Positions 7,887 through 15,317 of a stretch of 16,143 bases of DNA are shown here, piece after piece. Position numbers and translations under genes: made by a program. Every line of letters starts with the position of its first letter. Within the stretch, counting starts at the first letter, position 1. The DNA is from Hyphomonadaceae bacterium (lineage in GTDB: Bacteria > Pseudomonadota > Alphaproteobacteria > Caulobacterales > Aquidulcibacteraceae), in NCBI GenBank assembly GCA_016791325.1, contig JAEUMU010000151.1, positions 1 to 16,143 on the forward strand. Direction: 5' to 3'. The notes under the pieces are model-generated. The model was not told the DNA's origin and searched no databases. It worked only from the letters and a program-made list of their open reading frames with translations.

Positions 7887-8948
7887 CTAACCGCGCGCGG
7901 CAATTGCGGCGGCTGGAAAATCACTGAACACGCCATCCACGCCGGCGGCATAAAAAGCGCGCAACTCCGCGTCAAAATCGCCATGCTGCCGCATGTAGTC
8001 AGACGTTGCAGGGTCGCCGCGCCGCCAGCGCGGGGGAAGAAAGTGGTTCTCCGCCCGCAGCGTCCACACATGCACCAAAAGCCCCGCCGCATGCGCACGC
8101 GCGATCAGATCGGTCTGTGCCGACGAACCGTTTTCCTGCTCTTGAATAATGAGCCCCTTGGGCACGCCAATGCCTGCGGCGTAAAGCGCGATATCCGCCA
8201 GTCCCGCATCCGAACGCAAATCCGCCGAGAGCGAATTCGGCCGATCCCACGGGCCGCGATAGCTTTCCATCAACTGAACACAACGCCAGCGCAGCGAAGA
8301 CATCTGCGCCAGTTGCACCAGCGGCCAGATCTCGAAGCACTGAACAAACATAATGTCCGCCGCCGCCTGCCCACCGCCGGCCTGCACGGCCTGCACGAAC
8401 GCGGGCACAGGATCGAGCCCCGCCGCGCGCAAGAAGCTAGGGTGCTTCAGTTCCGGATAGACGCCCACACCCGATGCCTGAGCCAGCGCAAGCACCTCGG
8501 CAAAAGTGGGAATCTCTTCCCGCCCATCGTAGGCTTGGTTAGCGGGGCGAAGCTGCGGCAATCGCTCCTTGCAGCGCAGTGTTTTCAGTTCGGCGAGCGT
8601 AAAATCCTCGACCCACCAGCCCGTCGCTGTGGTGTTGTCGACGCGCTGCTCCCGCCGCCGGCCGGCGAATTCCGGGCGCTGCGCCACGTCCGTCGTTTCA
8701 GAGATTTCGTTCTCGTGCCGGCAAACCAGCACGCCGTCGCGCGTCATCACCAAATCTGGCTCTATAAAGTCAGCGCCCTGCTGGATCGCCAATCTGTACG
8801 CGGCCATCGTGTGTTCGGGCCGCTCGCCGCTCGCGCCACGGTGCGCAATCACGATGGGCCGGCCGTGCAGCGGGGGCGTTGCTTGCGTAGGGCTCATTGC
8901 ACATCCCGCCAGCGCCGATGCGCCGAACACCACATCGCGGCGCCTCAT
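7887..8948 (-). CDS. Glycerophosphodiester phosphodiesterase, exported lipoprotein
   Basis: The 353-residue product is a GDPD-family TIM-barrel enzyme that hydrolyses glycerophosphodiesters to glycerol 3-phosphate and an alcohol, probably for phosphate or lipid-head-group salvage in the periplasm. Catalytic features are visible: HRG at 36-38, E45 in RPEHT, E63 and D65 in FIEPDLVMTRDG, and H78 in VCRHENEI; a YPELKHP segment lies near the middle. The N-terminus has twin arginines (MRRRDVVFG) followed by a lipobox LAGC (13-16), so export through Tat or Sec and lipidation at C16 are likely; Ala at +2 favours the outer membrane. The ATG overlaps the stop of the upstream membrane protein gene as ATGA, so the two are translationally coupled. 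Confidence 0.92.
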   Translation of the reverse strand: MRRRDVVFGASALAGCAMSPTQATPPLHGRPIVIAHRGASGERPEHTMAAYRLAIQQGADFIEPDLVMTRDGVLVCRHENEISETTDVAQRPEFAGRRREQRVDNTTATGWWVEDFTLAELKTLRCKERLPQLRPANQAYDGREEIPTFAEVLALAQASGVGVYPELKHPSFLRAAGLDPVPAFVQAVQAGGGQAAADIMFVQCFEIWPLVQLAQMSSLRWRCVQLMESYRGPWDRPNSLSADLRSDAGLADIALYAAGIGVPKGLIIQEQENGSSAQTDLIARAHAAGLLVHVWTLRAENHFLPPRWRRGDPATSDYMRQHGDFDAELRAFYAAGVDGVFSDFPAAAIAARG

Positions 8949-9334
8949 ACACGCTCATCCTGCGGCGCGAGCTTGGTCATGGACAAACCCATAAACAATA
9001 TCGAGCCGACAAAAAGCAGCGTCCACGCCCCGAACGTGGCGTCCAGCGTGGGATCGATATTGGGAAACACGTTGGGGAATTCGTGCGTGGCGAAGCCGTT
9101 CAAGAACAAGGTCGGCAGCGCAACGCCGATGGAGGCTTCGCCTTCGTCTCCGCGCGCTTCGCGCAGCAGCTTCAAGATGATCCAGGCCGCCGCCACGCCC
9201 AGTACCGGCGCGGAAAGGAATGCGATCATGCGCGCGCCCTCTTCAGGCAAGAAGAACACCTGCCCGCCCAGCCGGAACGCAGCCGCCACCGCCAGCCAAA
9301 GCAGGAAGCCCAAGCCCATCGCCCGCAAAATCAT
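8945..9334 (-). CDS. Small four-helix membrane protein, possibly DUF5367-like
   Basis: The 129-residue product has about four hydrophobic segments: residues 5-27, 36-57, a weaker one near 72-82, and 100-120. Between them are an acidic loop (REARGDEGEAS) and the segment NGFATHEFPNVFPNIDP. The layout resembles DUF5367-type inner-membrane proteins, but I hold that name loosely. A GGAGAG Shine-Dalgarno lies before the ATG at 9334. It is the first gene of a two-gene operon with the phosphodiesterase (ATGA overlap), and an operator-like dyad lies 40 bases upstream. Function is unknown; coupling suggests a link to envelope or lipid turnover, which is inference. Confidence 0.75.
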   Translation of the reverse strand: MILRAMGLGFLLWLAVAAAFRLGGQVFFLPEEGARMIAFLSAPVLGVAAAWIILKLLREARGDEGEASIGVALPTLFLNGFATHEFPNVFPNIDPTLDATFGAWTLLFVGSILFMGLSMTKLAPQDERV

Positions 9335-9373
9335 GGTCGTCTCTCCATCCGCCGCTCAGGCCGCCCGCAGCTT

Positions 9374-9392
9374 ATTCTACGCAACGTAGAAT
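9374..9392. promoter_or_regulatory. Perfect 8-bp dyad, operator-like
   Basis: ATTCTACG (9374-9381) and CGTAGAAT (9385-9392) form a perfect inverted repeat around CAA. It sits in the divergent gap between the membrane protein/phosphodiesterase operon (start 9334, - strand) and the small gene starting at 9451 (+ strand). On the - strand its inner half gives TAGAAT, a good -10 hexamer, so a bound dimeric repressor would block the promoter. The regulator is not identified. Confidence 0.55.
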
Positions 9393-9450
9393 CGCCCAGC
9401 CCTGCGGCGCAGCATCTGGCGCGGGACGCCGCCGCACTTATGTTGAGGGC

Positions 9451-9723
9451 GTGTTCAAGCTGAAACCCCGCCCCGAAGCGCGGCCGGCGCCTGCCAAAGC
9501 GTGGCGGAACTGGTATCGCTTTCACCGCCTTCTCACCATCGCGCGGGTCAATGACACCTGGGGGCCGGGCGTGCATTCGGGGCCGGATACCTTCCCCACC
9601 AAGGAGATCGCCGAACAACACGCGATCGAGTTCTTGGCCAATATCAAGCCGGCGAACAGCCAGAAGCACTTTGTTCATCTCGGCGCCTATCCCGATGGCG
9701 TGAGGCCCGAGTTCGCGGACTAG
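9451..9723 (+). CDS. Hypothetical protein (90 aa)
   Basis: The product starts at GTG as MFKLKPRPEARPAPAKAW, then WYRFHRLLTIARVND (about residues 20-34) and a GPDTFPTKEIAEQHAIEFL helix (about 45-63). It ends GAYPDGVRPEFAD. It is basic at the N-terminus and probably soluble; there is no signal or membrane segment. I do not recognise the family, although the layout with an aromatic strand followed by an FPTKEIAEQHA helix resembles small phage or accessory proteins. The start is uncertain: the GAGG at 9445-9448 is too close to the GTG, and the same frame is open far upstream through sequence antisense to the membrane protein gene. It ends 3 bases before the convergent GyrI-like gene. Confidence 0.55.
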   Translation: MFKLKPRPEARPAPAKAWRNWYRFHRLLTIARVNDTWGPGVHSGPDTFPTKEIAEQHAIEFLANIKPANSQKHFVHLGAYPDGVRPEFAD

Positions 9724-9726
9724 CGC

Positions 9727-10194
9727 TCAAAAATCTGCGAAACTTGCTTCCACCAATGGCCAGATCACCCTGACCTCCACGGTTTCGCCGCCGCCATAGC
9801 TTTCCCAGGTATCGGCGGCGGGCGTGAGCCCTTGGGCGCGCATGTGCGCCAGCATGGCGTCATACGTCTGGCGTAGCCCTTCATAGCCCCCCTCGTGGGT
9901 GGCGCTGAGCACTTGGCCGGACGGCGTCTTGCCCACGCCCAGCCCAGCCGCGCGCAGCCCCGGCAACGCCCCCTCGCTCACAGGGAAGCCAAGCTCGACG
10001 AAAATCGCGTCGCTCTCGCTCGGCCGGAAATGCGCCAGCGGCGGCCCACTGGGCGCCGCGCCGGCTTTGGCGAACGCGGCGCTTAACGCAGCGAAGCCTT
10101 GGCTTACGGCGTCGCCGACATCGCGCGCTGCGCACACGCGGCCCACGAAGGCGAACGGCGCGCCCTCTAAGTCCAGCAGTTCGAAACCCGCCAT
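9727..10194 (-). CDS. GyrI-like small-molecule-binding domain protein
   Basis: The 155-residue product resembles the GyrI-like/AraC effector-binding domain family, whose members bind hydrophobic small molecules. Typical features are the early strand PFAFVGRVCAARDVGDAVSQGF (two pieces, about residues 13-34), a central DAIFVELGFPVSE strand (about 62-74), the late THEGGYEGLRQTYDAMLAHM segment (about 99-118), and a closing strand ETVEVRVIWPL. It has no DNA-binding domain, so it would act as a stand-alone binder or sequesterer. The ATG has a GGAG Shine-Dalgarno 5 bases upstream. It is monocistronic, divergent from the acyl-CoA synthetase gene. Confidence 0.8.
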   Translation of the reverse strand: MAGFELLDLEGAPFAFVGRVCAARDVGDAVSQGFAALSAAFAKAGAAPSGPPLAHFRPSESDAIFVELGFPVSEGALPGLRAAGLGVGKTPSGQVLSATHEGGYEGLRQTYDAMLAHMRAQGLTPAADTWESYGGGETVEVRVIWPLVEASFADF

Positions 10195-10303
10195 TGGCGC
10201 TCCATGCCCCGCGCGGCAAGCGCTTGCAAGCGACGCGCTCGTCCTAACGGGAGAAATCCACCGCTGGACGCTGCAGCCTGTTCAAACATTGCCAACAACG
10301 CAC

Positions 10304-10361
10304 GCCCGGCGCGCCGGGCGCCCTGCAACTCCCCCGCGCGTCGGCGCGCCTCATTTGCAGG
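10304..10361 (+). promoter_or_regulatory. Palindrome and nested hairpin in the acyl-CoA synthetase leader
   Basis: A perfect 16-bp palindrome, GCCCGGCGCGCCGGGC, occupies 10304-10319. Next, CCTGCAA (10322-10328) can pair with TTGCAGG (10355-10361), enclosing a GCGCG/CGCGC hairpin with a TCGG loop (10336-10349). The structures lie 40-100 bases before the synthetase ATG at 10403, in the 208-base gap that also holds the divergent GyrI-like gene start. An operator or structured 5' leader is possible; in a GC-rich genome such symmetry can also be chance. Confidence 0.35.
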
Positions 10362-10402
10362 CGTGGCGAAGCCGCCTACAAGTTGCAGTGGAGGTCGGCC
10401 TT

Positions 10403-12196
10403 ATGGGCGTATTCGAGCGGATCGGCCGCGAAATCAGGTTCCTGAACGGGCTCGCACGGACACTCTGGGCCGTGCGCAAGATCGATCCAGAATCGGACGT
10501 ACTCATCTGCGACGATTTCGAAGCCGCGGTCGACAAGTTCGCCGATCACACTGCCATCATTTTTGAGTCCGAACGCCTCACCTACCGGCAGCTCGACGCG
10601 CTGGCCAACCGGTTTGCGGCGTGGGGACAGGAAAACAATGTGGAGCGCGGCGACACGGTTGCGCTCTTCTTGCCGAACTGTTGCGAATACGTAGCCGCCT
10701 GGGCCGGGCTTGCAAAAATCGGCGTGGCGTCGGCGCTGATAAACAACAATCTCGCAGGCGCCGCCTTGGCGCACTGCCTATCCATCTCCGGCGCCGCTCA
10801 CGTCATCACCGACGCCGAAACGGCCACGGCGCTTGGCACCATACGCGCCGGCTTGGCCCGCCCCCTCACCGTCTGGGTTATCGATCGGCCAGCGAGCGAA
10901 GATCATCGCGCGCTTGATCTGCGCACGCCAAAGCTAGCGCCGGAGCGCCCCAGCAGCAGTCTGCGGGCAGGCCTCAAAGCGCGCGACGTTGCGCTCTACA
11001 TTTATACTTCGGGCACCACCGGCATGCCCAAAGCGGCGAAGATCACGCACATGCGCGCGCAGCTCTATATGCGCGCCTTCGCCGGCGCCACCAGCGCGCG
11101 CGCGGAGGACAAGCTCTACTGCGCCTTGCCGCTCTATCATTCCACGGGCGGCCTTTGTGGCGTCGGTGCAGCGTTGCTGAACGGCGCCACCATCGTCCTG
11201 CGGCGCAAATTCTCAGCGACCCATTTCTGGGATGACGTAGCGGACCATGGCTGCACCATATTCGTCTATATCGGCGAACTCTGCCGCTACCTCGTCAATC
11301 AACCGTCGCATGCAAAAGACCAGGCGCACGCGCTTCGCCTAGCCTTCGGCAACGGGCTGCGCCCGGAGGTTTGGGCGGAATTTCAGGGGCGCTTCGGCGT
11401 GAAGCACATCCTGGAATTCTACGGCTCCACCGAGGGCAATGTGTCGATGTTCAATTTCGACGGCCATCCAGGCGCCATCGGCCGCGTACCCCGCTATTTG
11501 CGCCGAAACTTTTCGGTTCGACTGGTCAAGTTTGACGTCGAAACCGAACAACCCGTGCGCGGACAAGATGGTCTGTGCCAGGAATGCGAAACCGGCGAGC
11601 CCGGCGAAGCCATTGGCCTCATCAAGGACGATGCACGCCACAATTATACGGGCTACGCTGATAAGGCGGCCAGCGAGCGCAAAGTGCTGCGCGACGTGTT
11701 CGAGCGGGGCGACGCCTGGTTCCGCACCGGCGACCTGATGCGCCAGGACCGCGAAGGCTATTTTTACTTTGTCGATCGCATCGGCGACACCTTCCGCTGG
11801 AAGGGTGAGAATGTCTCCACTACCGAGGTCGCCGAAGCGCTGGCGCGCTTCCCGGGCGTCGCGGAGGCAAACGTTTATGGCGCCAAGATCGACAAGCTGG
11901 ACGGCCGCGCGGGCATGGCGGCCATAACGCCGGGCGATGATTTCGCCATCGCGCGCCTCGGCGCCTTCGTCATCCGCGAACTGCCAAGTTATGCGCGCCC
12001 GATCTTCGTGCGTTTGCAGCCTGCAATCGAAACCACGGGCACGTTCAAATACAGAAAAGTGGATTTGGTGCGCGATGGATTCGATCCCGCCAAGACCGAA
12101 CACGCGCTCTTCTTCCTACACCCAGAGCAGCAAACCTACGTTCCCATCACGCCTGCGCTCTACGCGGAAATTCAGAGCGGCGCGTTCAAGCTGTGA
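10403..12196 (+). CDS. FATP-type long-chain acyl-CoA synthetase
   Basis: This ANL-superfamily enzyme activates long- or very-long-chain fatty acids to acyl-CoA using ATP. The 597-residue product has the phosphate-binding loop YTSGTTGMPK (201-210), FYGSTEGN (339-346), RTGDL (441-445) and the FATP/very-long-chain signature DRIGDTFRWKGENVST (458-473). VYGAKIDKLDGRAGMAAI (491-508) is the other diagnostic FATP block. The N-terminal part begins MGVFERIGREIRFL and carries no signal peptide; FATP relatives associate with the inner face of the membrane. ATG 10403 has a GGAGG Shine-Dalgarno with 8-base spacing, so the long open frame upstream of it is not coding. The 3' end overlaps the convergent btuD gene by 11 bases. 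Confidence 0.93.
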   Translation: MGVFERIGREIRFLNGLARTLWAVRKIDPESDVLICDDFEAAVDKFADHTAIIFESERLTYRQLDALANRFAAWGQENNVERGDTVALFLPNCCEYVAAWAGLAKIGVASALINNNLAGAALAHCLSISGAAHVITDAETATALGTIRAGLARPLTVWVIDRPASEDHRALDLRTPKLAPERPSSSLRAGLKARDVALYIYTSGTTGMPKAAKITHMRAQLYMRAFAGATSARAEDKLYCALPLYHSTGGLCGVGAALLNGATIVLRRKFSATHFWDDVADHGCTIFVYIGELCRYLVNQPSHAKDQAHALRLAFGNGLRPEVWAEFQGRFGVKHILEFYGSTEGNVSMFNFDGHPGAIGRVPRYLRRNFSVRLVKFDVETEQPVRGQDGLCQECETGEPGEAIGLIKDDARHNYTGYADKAASERKVLRDVFERGDAWFRTGDLMRQDREGYFYFVDRIGDTFRWKGENVSTTEVAEALARFPGVAEANVYGAKIDKLDGRAGMAAITPGDDFAIARLGAFVIRELPSYARPIFVRLQPAIETTGTFKYRKVDLVRDGFDPAKTEHALFFLHPEQQTYVPITPALYAEIQSGAFKL

Positions 12197-12950
12197 ACAC
12201 CGCAGCGTAGCCCCCATCCACGCGTGTTAGCCGCCCTGACCGGCCATAGGCCGCCGCCAGCGCATCGGGCGTGAGCGCCTGTTCCGCCGCGCCAGCGGCC
12301 ATTACTCGCCCGCTGCGCATCAGTACCACGCGATCAGCGATGCCGGCCGCGAGCGCCACGTCGTGCGTGGAGAACAGCACGGCGCCGCCGCTTGCGGCCC
12401 GCGCGCGCAAGATATGCGCCATGCCCAGAGCTTGCGCTGGATCGAGCCCAGCGCTTGGCTCGTCCAGCACAAGAATTGGCGCTTGCTGCGCCAGGGCGCG
12501 TGCAAGGTGGGCGCGCGCCTTTTCGCCGCCGGATATGTGGTCCATTCGTCTGTCGCGCAGATCGCTCAATCCGCACGCTTCCAGAGCCGCATCGACCGCC
12601 GCCTGGTCGCGCGGCGACAGGCGATCCGGGGCCGCGCCGTGCGCAAAACGGCCAAGCGCGACAAGACTCGCTACGCTGACCGGCCAAACCGCCTGCGGCC
12701 GCTGCGGCAGGTATGCCGCGCGAAGCGCTCTCAAGCGTGCGCTCAGCCTCCGCGGATCAACGCCCTGTAACGACACGTCCCCGCCAGTGAGCGGCAACAA
12801 GCCGAGACACGCGCGCATCAAACTCGTCTTGCCAGCGCCATTTGGGCCAAGCAACGCAACAATCTCTCCCGCCTCGAGTGTAATCGACACATCGTCCACG
12901 ACGCGGCGCGCGCCGAGATCAACGCTGGCGTTTCGCACGATGAGGCTCAT
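12186..12950 (-). CDS. btuD: Cobalamin ABC transporter ATPase, BtuD-like
   Basis: The 254-residue product is the ATPase of a FecCDE/BtuCD-type importer. Visible motifs are Walker A GPNGAGKT (about 34-41), the Q-loop in AAYLPQRPQ, the signature ISGGEKARA (a variant of LSGGQ), Walker B ILVLDEPSAGLD and the H-loop FSTHDVAL. It would power cobalamin entry through BtuC. Its ATG overlaps the btuC stop by 4 bases (ATGA). Substrate assignment rests on the cobalamin riboswitch at the head of the operon; by sequence alone, iron-siderophore and heme importers look similar. Confidence 0.88.
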   Translation of the reverse strand: MSLIVRNASVDLGARRVVDDVSITLEAGEIVALLGPNGAGKTSLMRACLGLLPLTGGDVSLQGVDPRRLSARLRALRAAYLPQRPQAVWPVSVASLVALGRFAHGAAPDRLSPRDQAAVDAALEACGLSDLRDRRMDHISGGEKARAHLARALAQQAPILVLDEPSAGLDPAQALGMAHILRARAASGGAVLFSTHDVALAAGIADRVVLMRSGRVMAAGAAEQALTPDALAAAYGRSGRLTRVDGGYAAVFTA

Positions 12951-13912
12951 GCTTCACCCCCACGCGCCGCCAAGCGCGCTGCGATGAATGCAAACAGCGG
13001 CCCGCCAATCAATGCCGCCGCCACGCCAAGCTTCAGTTCGGTATCCGTAGGCAGAAGCCTCACGCCCACATCGGCGAGCGCCAGAAGCGCGCCCCCGGCC
13101 ATCGCACTCGGCCAAAGCAGACGCGCGGGATCGTGTCCTGAAAGGGCGCGCACCAGATGCGGGGCTGCAACGCCGACAAATCCGATCACACCCGCCACCG
13201 CGGTAGCTCCGCCGGCACACGCCGCCGCACCCAGAACAACAAGCAGCCGCGTGCGGTTCACATTGGCGCCGATCGCCGCCGCCGCCTCTTCCCCTAGGCC
13301 AAGCGCCTGCAGACCGCGCGCCGCGAAGAAAATCAGCGCGCCGCCAACCCCAAGCGCTACGCCGACAATTGCTGCGTCATTGAGGGAGCGTCCCTCGACC
13401 GATCCCAGCGTCCAATTGACCAGATCCGCCAACGCGCCAGGGTTAGGCGCAAGGTTGAGCGCCAGCGCGATGAGCCCTCCGGCGAAGCTGGAAAGGCCCA
13501 CGCCAATGAGCGCTAAGCTCGCCGGCCCACGCGCCGCCCATGCCAAAGCAGTCACCAAAGCGGAAGCAATCAGCGCAAACACAATCGCCATCGTCGGCGC
13601 CAAGAACGAAACGCCAAATGCAAACGCGATCACAGCGCCGAGCGCCGCAAATCCTGAAAGCCCCAAAACACCCGCATCCGCCAGCGGATTGCGCAACAAC
13701 CCTTGCAGCGCCGCACCGGAAAGGCCAAGCGCCGCGCCCACAAGCCAAGCTGTCAGCGCACGTGGCAGCCTCACCTCCCAAACGATGGTGCGTGTGGCCG
13801 CATCCGCGCTGAACGGATCAGACAGCGCCACGGGGCCCAACCACAAACTCGCCGCCAGCGCCGCCACACTGAGCAGCGCGAGCAAGAGAAAGGTGCGCCA
13901 CGCCCCGCTCAT
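12947..13912 (-). CDS. btuC: Cobalamin ABC transporter permease, BtuC-like
   Basis: The 321-residue product is a FecCD-family permease, almost wholly hydrophobic, with about nine or ten membrane helices expected. Family landmarks are VWEVRLPRALTAWLVGAALGLSGAALQG (in two blocks, about residues 45-73), NPLADAGVLGLSGFAALGAV (about 76-95), a VNWTLGSVEG loop near 165 and GVIGFVGVAAPHLVR (about 221-235), which carries the helices contacting the ATPase. It forms the inner-membrane channel together with BtuF and BtuD. The ATG overlaps the btuF stop by 4 bases. The gene has long open frames on the opposite strand that are codon-bias shadows. Confidence 0.9.
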   Translation of the reverse strand: MSGAWRTFLLLALLSVAALAASLWLGPVALSDPFSADAATRTIVWEVRLPRALTAWLVGAALGLSGAALQGLLRNPLADAGVLGLSGFAALGAVIAFAFGVSFLAPTMAIVFALIASALVTALAWAARGPASLALIGVGLSSFAGGLIALALNLAPNPGALADLVNWTLGSVEGRSLNDAAIVGVALGVGGALIFFAARGLQALGLGEEAAAAIGANVNRTRLLVVLGAAACAGGATAVAGVIGFVGVAAPHLVRALSGHDPARLLWPSAMAGGALLALADVGVRLLPTDTELKLGVAAALIGGPLFAFIAARLAARGGEA

Positions 13913-14712
13913 GGCCGCAACGCCGCCCGAATGCGTTCAGCGGCGTCAATCGCTAGCCACGTCTCACACGAGACGGAAGCCACCGGAAGCTCAATGGTTC
14001 GCGCGTGCGCCAAAGCACGCGTTACGGCGGCATGGCGCGTCGGGCGCCAAGCGTTCATGCGTGTGCGGCCATGATCAAAGAAGCCCAGCGCCACCAGCGC
14101 CGGCGGCGTCTGCACCAACTGCTCCACGGGCAAGACGGCCCAGTTCTGCTCGCTCCGCAGATTGCGACCGCCGGCTTCAGTGATCACCACATCCATTAGC
14201 GTGCCACGCCCAGCCACCGCGCCGCCGGCAGAGAGATACATCACAGCGGCGCGATGCGGCGGCGCGGTCGCGCGCAAATGCTGCAGGCGCGCGTCCAGAT
14301 CGCGCACGAGCGCTTCGCCCCGCGCGCGCTGGCCCAAGGCGGCCGCAGCTTCGCGTATGTCTAGGCGCGCGGCGTCAAAATCAGTCGAATCCCCCACCTG
14401 CAGCACGGGCACGCCAAAGCGGCCATAGACTTCTTGCGCATCCCATGGCCCGCCCCAATTGCGCACAATCAGATCCGGGCGCAGCGCCAGCACTTCCTCC
14501 AGCGTGCCCCGGGTTTGGCGAATGCCGCGCGCCCGCGCGCGATAATGGGAATCATCCCGCTGGGCGCCGCGCGAAAGCGCCGCGATTTGATCGCGATCGG
14601 CGAGCGCTAGCACGAACTGATCGGCGCAATAATCCAGGCTCACCACACGCTGCGGGACGGCCTCCGCCGCAGATGCGAACCCAAGCGCAAGCGCACACAC
14701 AAGCCACCGCAC
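13909..14712 (-). CDS. btuF: Periplasmic cobalamin-binding protein, BtuF-like
   Basis: The 267-residue product is a periplasmic binding protein of the helical-backbone (TroA/FecB/BtuF) type. From the GTG at 14712 it has a clean signal peptide, MRWLVCALALGFASAAEA, with likely cleavage after A18. QRVVSLDYCADQFVLAL and ALRPDLIVRNWGG are the characteristic first-lobe blocks. The start is decided by a GGAGG 5 bases before this GTG; the frame also opens at a TTG at 14742, but that would put ten extra residues before the signal. It is the first gene of the operon, 38 bases after the cobalamin riboswitch, and delivers ligand to BtuCD. No TonB-dependent outer-membrane receptor lies in the window. Confidence 0.87.
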   Translation of the reverse strand: MRWLVCALALGFASAAEAVPQRVVSLDYCADQFVLALADRDQIAALSRGAQRDDSHYRARARGIRQTRGTLEEVLALRPDLIVRNWGGPWDAQEVYGRFGVPVLQVGDSTDFDAARLDIREAAAALGQRARGEALVRDLDARLQHLRATAPPHRAAVMYLSAGGAVAGRGTLMDVVITEAGGRNLRSEQNWAVLPVEQLVQTPPALVALGFFDHGRTRMNAWRPTRHAAVTRALAHARTIELPVASVSCETWLAIDAAERIRAALRP

Positions 14713-14749
14713 AGCCACCTCCACGGCCACATCCCGGGCCAAAGGGCTT

Positions 14750-14925
14750 CTCTGCCGGCAGGTCTTCTGGCTTTGCGGGTCTTTGCTCTCGCGGCCCCTT
14801 CCCGGCTGACCCCCTTCTAGAGGACCGCACCAGTGGTTTTGGCCGAAGAACTCGCCGCTTACAGCTGCGGGCGCAGCCGCGGATTCACACCGCGTTCCCT
14901 TATTCCGACGCGTCCAACTGTAGAG
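14750..14925 (-). promoter_or_regulatory. Cobalamin riboswitch
   Basis: Reading the - strand, the conserved elements occur in order: GGGAACGCGGTGTGAATCC (about 14899-14881), GCTGCGCCCGCAGCTGTAAGC just after it, the ACCACTGGTGC core (14837-14827), and the B12 box AGCCAGAAGACCTGCC (14772-14757). Bases CTCT near 14925 and AGAG near 14750 can close the P1 stem. Cobalamin binding normally shuts down the downstream uptake genes, either by terminating transcription or by hiding the ribosome-binding site. No T-tract terminator is seen after it, and the btuF Shine-Dalgarno lies only about 28 bases downstream, so translational control is more likely. This element is the main evidence that the ABC transporter handles cobalamin. 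Confidence 0.95.
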
Positions 14926-14963
14926 GCGCGCCCAGGGCTGCGCAATCTCGCTAAACCCTGCGC

Positions 14964-15317
14964 TCAGAGAATTTCGCGCACGCGCTCTTTCGGGCGCGCC
15001 AGCAGCGTTCCCTTCGCGGTGACGACGAATGGGCGCTCAACCAGTACTGGATGCGCCACCATCGCGTCGATCAGCTTGGCGTCGCTGACCTTGCCCTCGA
15101 GCAGGCCCAGCGCTTCCGCCTCAGGCGCTCTTGTGCGCAGGGCCTCACGCGCGCTGACGCCCGCGGCGGCGAACAATTCTTTCAGCTGCGCCTTGGTCCA
15201 GCCGGCTTTGAGATATTCTACCACCTCAGGCTGGTATCCCGCCGCCCCAATCATCTCGAGCACCTGGCGCGAGGTGGAGCACTTAGGATTGTGATAGATG
15301 GTGGCCTTCTTCGCCAT
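14964..15317 (-). CDS. arsC: ArsC-family (glutaredoxin-dependent) arsenate reductase-like protein
   Basis: The 117-residue product belongs to the ArsC/Spx thioredoxin-fold family. The catalytic Cys13 lies in YHNPKCSTSR, as in the glutaredoxin-coupled R773 ArsC. The arginines expected to bind arsenate are present: R61 or R63, R95 in LVERPFVVT and R108 in ARPKERV. It should reduce arsenate to arsenite using glutathione and glutaredoxin, but relatives such as YfgD-type proteins carry the same motifs, and no arsenite pump or ArsR gene is nearby. ATG 15317 is chosen because GAGGAGG lies 7 bases upstream; a TTG at 15320 adds one residue. The ATG shares one base with the stop of the preceding gene (TGATG). 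Confidence 0.87.
   Translation of the reverse strand: MAKKATIYHNPKCSTSRQVLEMIGAAGYQPEVVEYLKAGWTKAQLKELFAAAGVSAREALRTRAPEAEALGLLEGKVSDAKLIDAMVAHPVLVERPFVVTAKGTLLARPKERVREIL

Noticed and set aside
7983..9389. A 468-codon open frame on the + strand opposite the phosphodiesterase and membrane protein genes
   Set aside because: It is antisense to two well-recognised coupled genes, its translation is rich in Arg, His and Pro without domain character, and it lacks a Shine-Dalgarno.
9899..10402. N-terminal extension of the acyl-CoA synthetase frame
   Set aside because: It overlaps the GyrI-like gene on the opposite strand, and a GGAGG before ATG 10403 plus the usual family length mark the true start.
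12984..14183. A 399-codon open frame on the + strand opposite btuC/btuF
   Set aside because: The translation is low-complexity Ala/Pro/Ser, a shadow of a GC-rich membrane-protein gene on the other strand.
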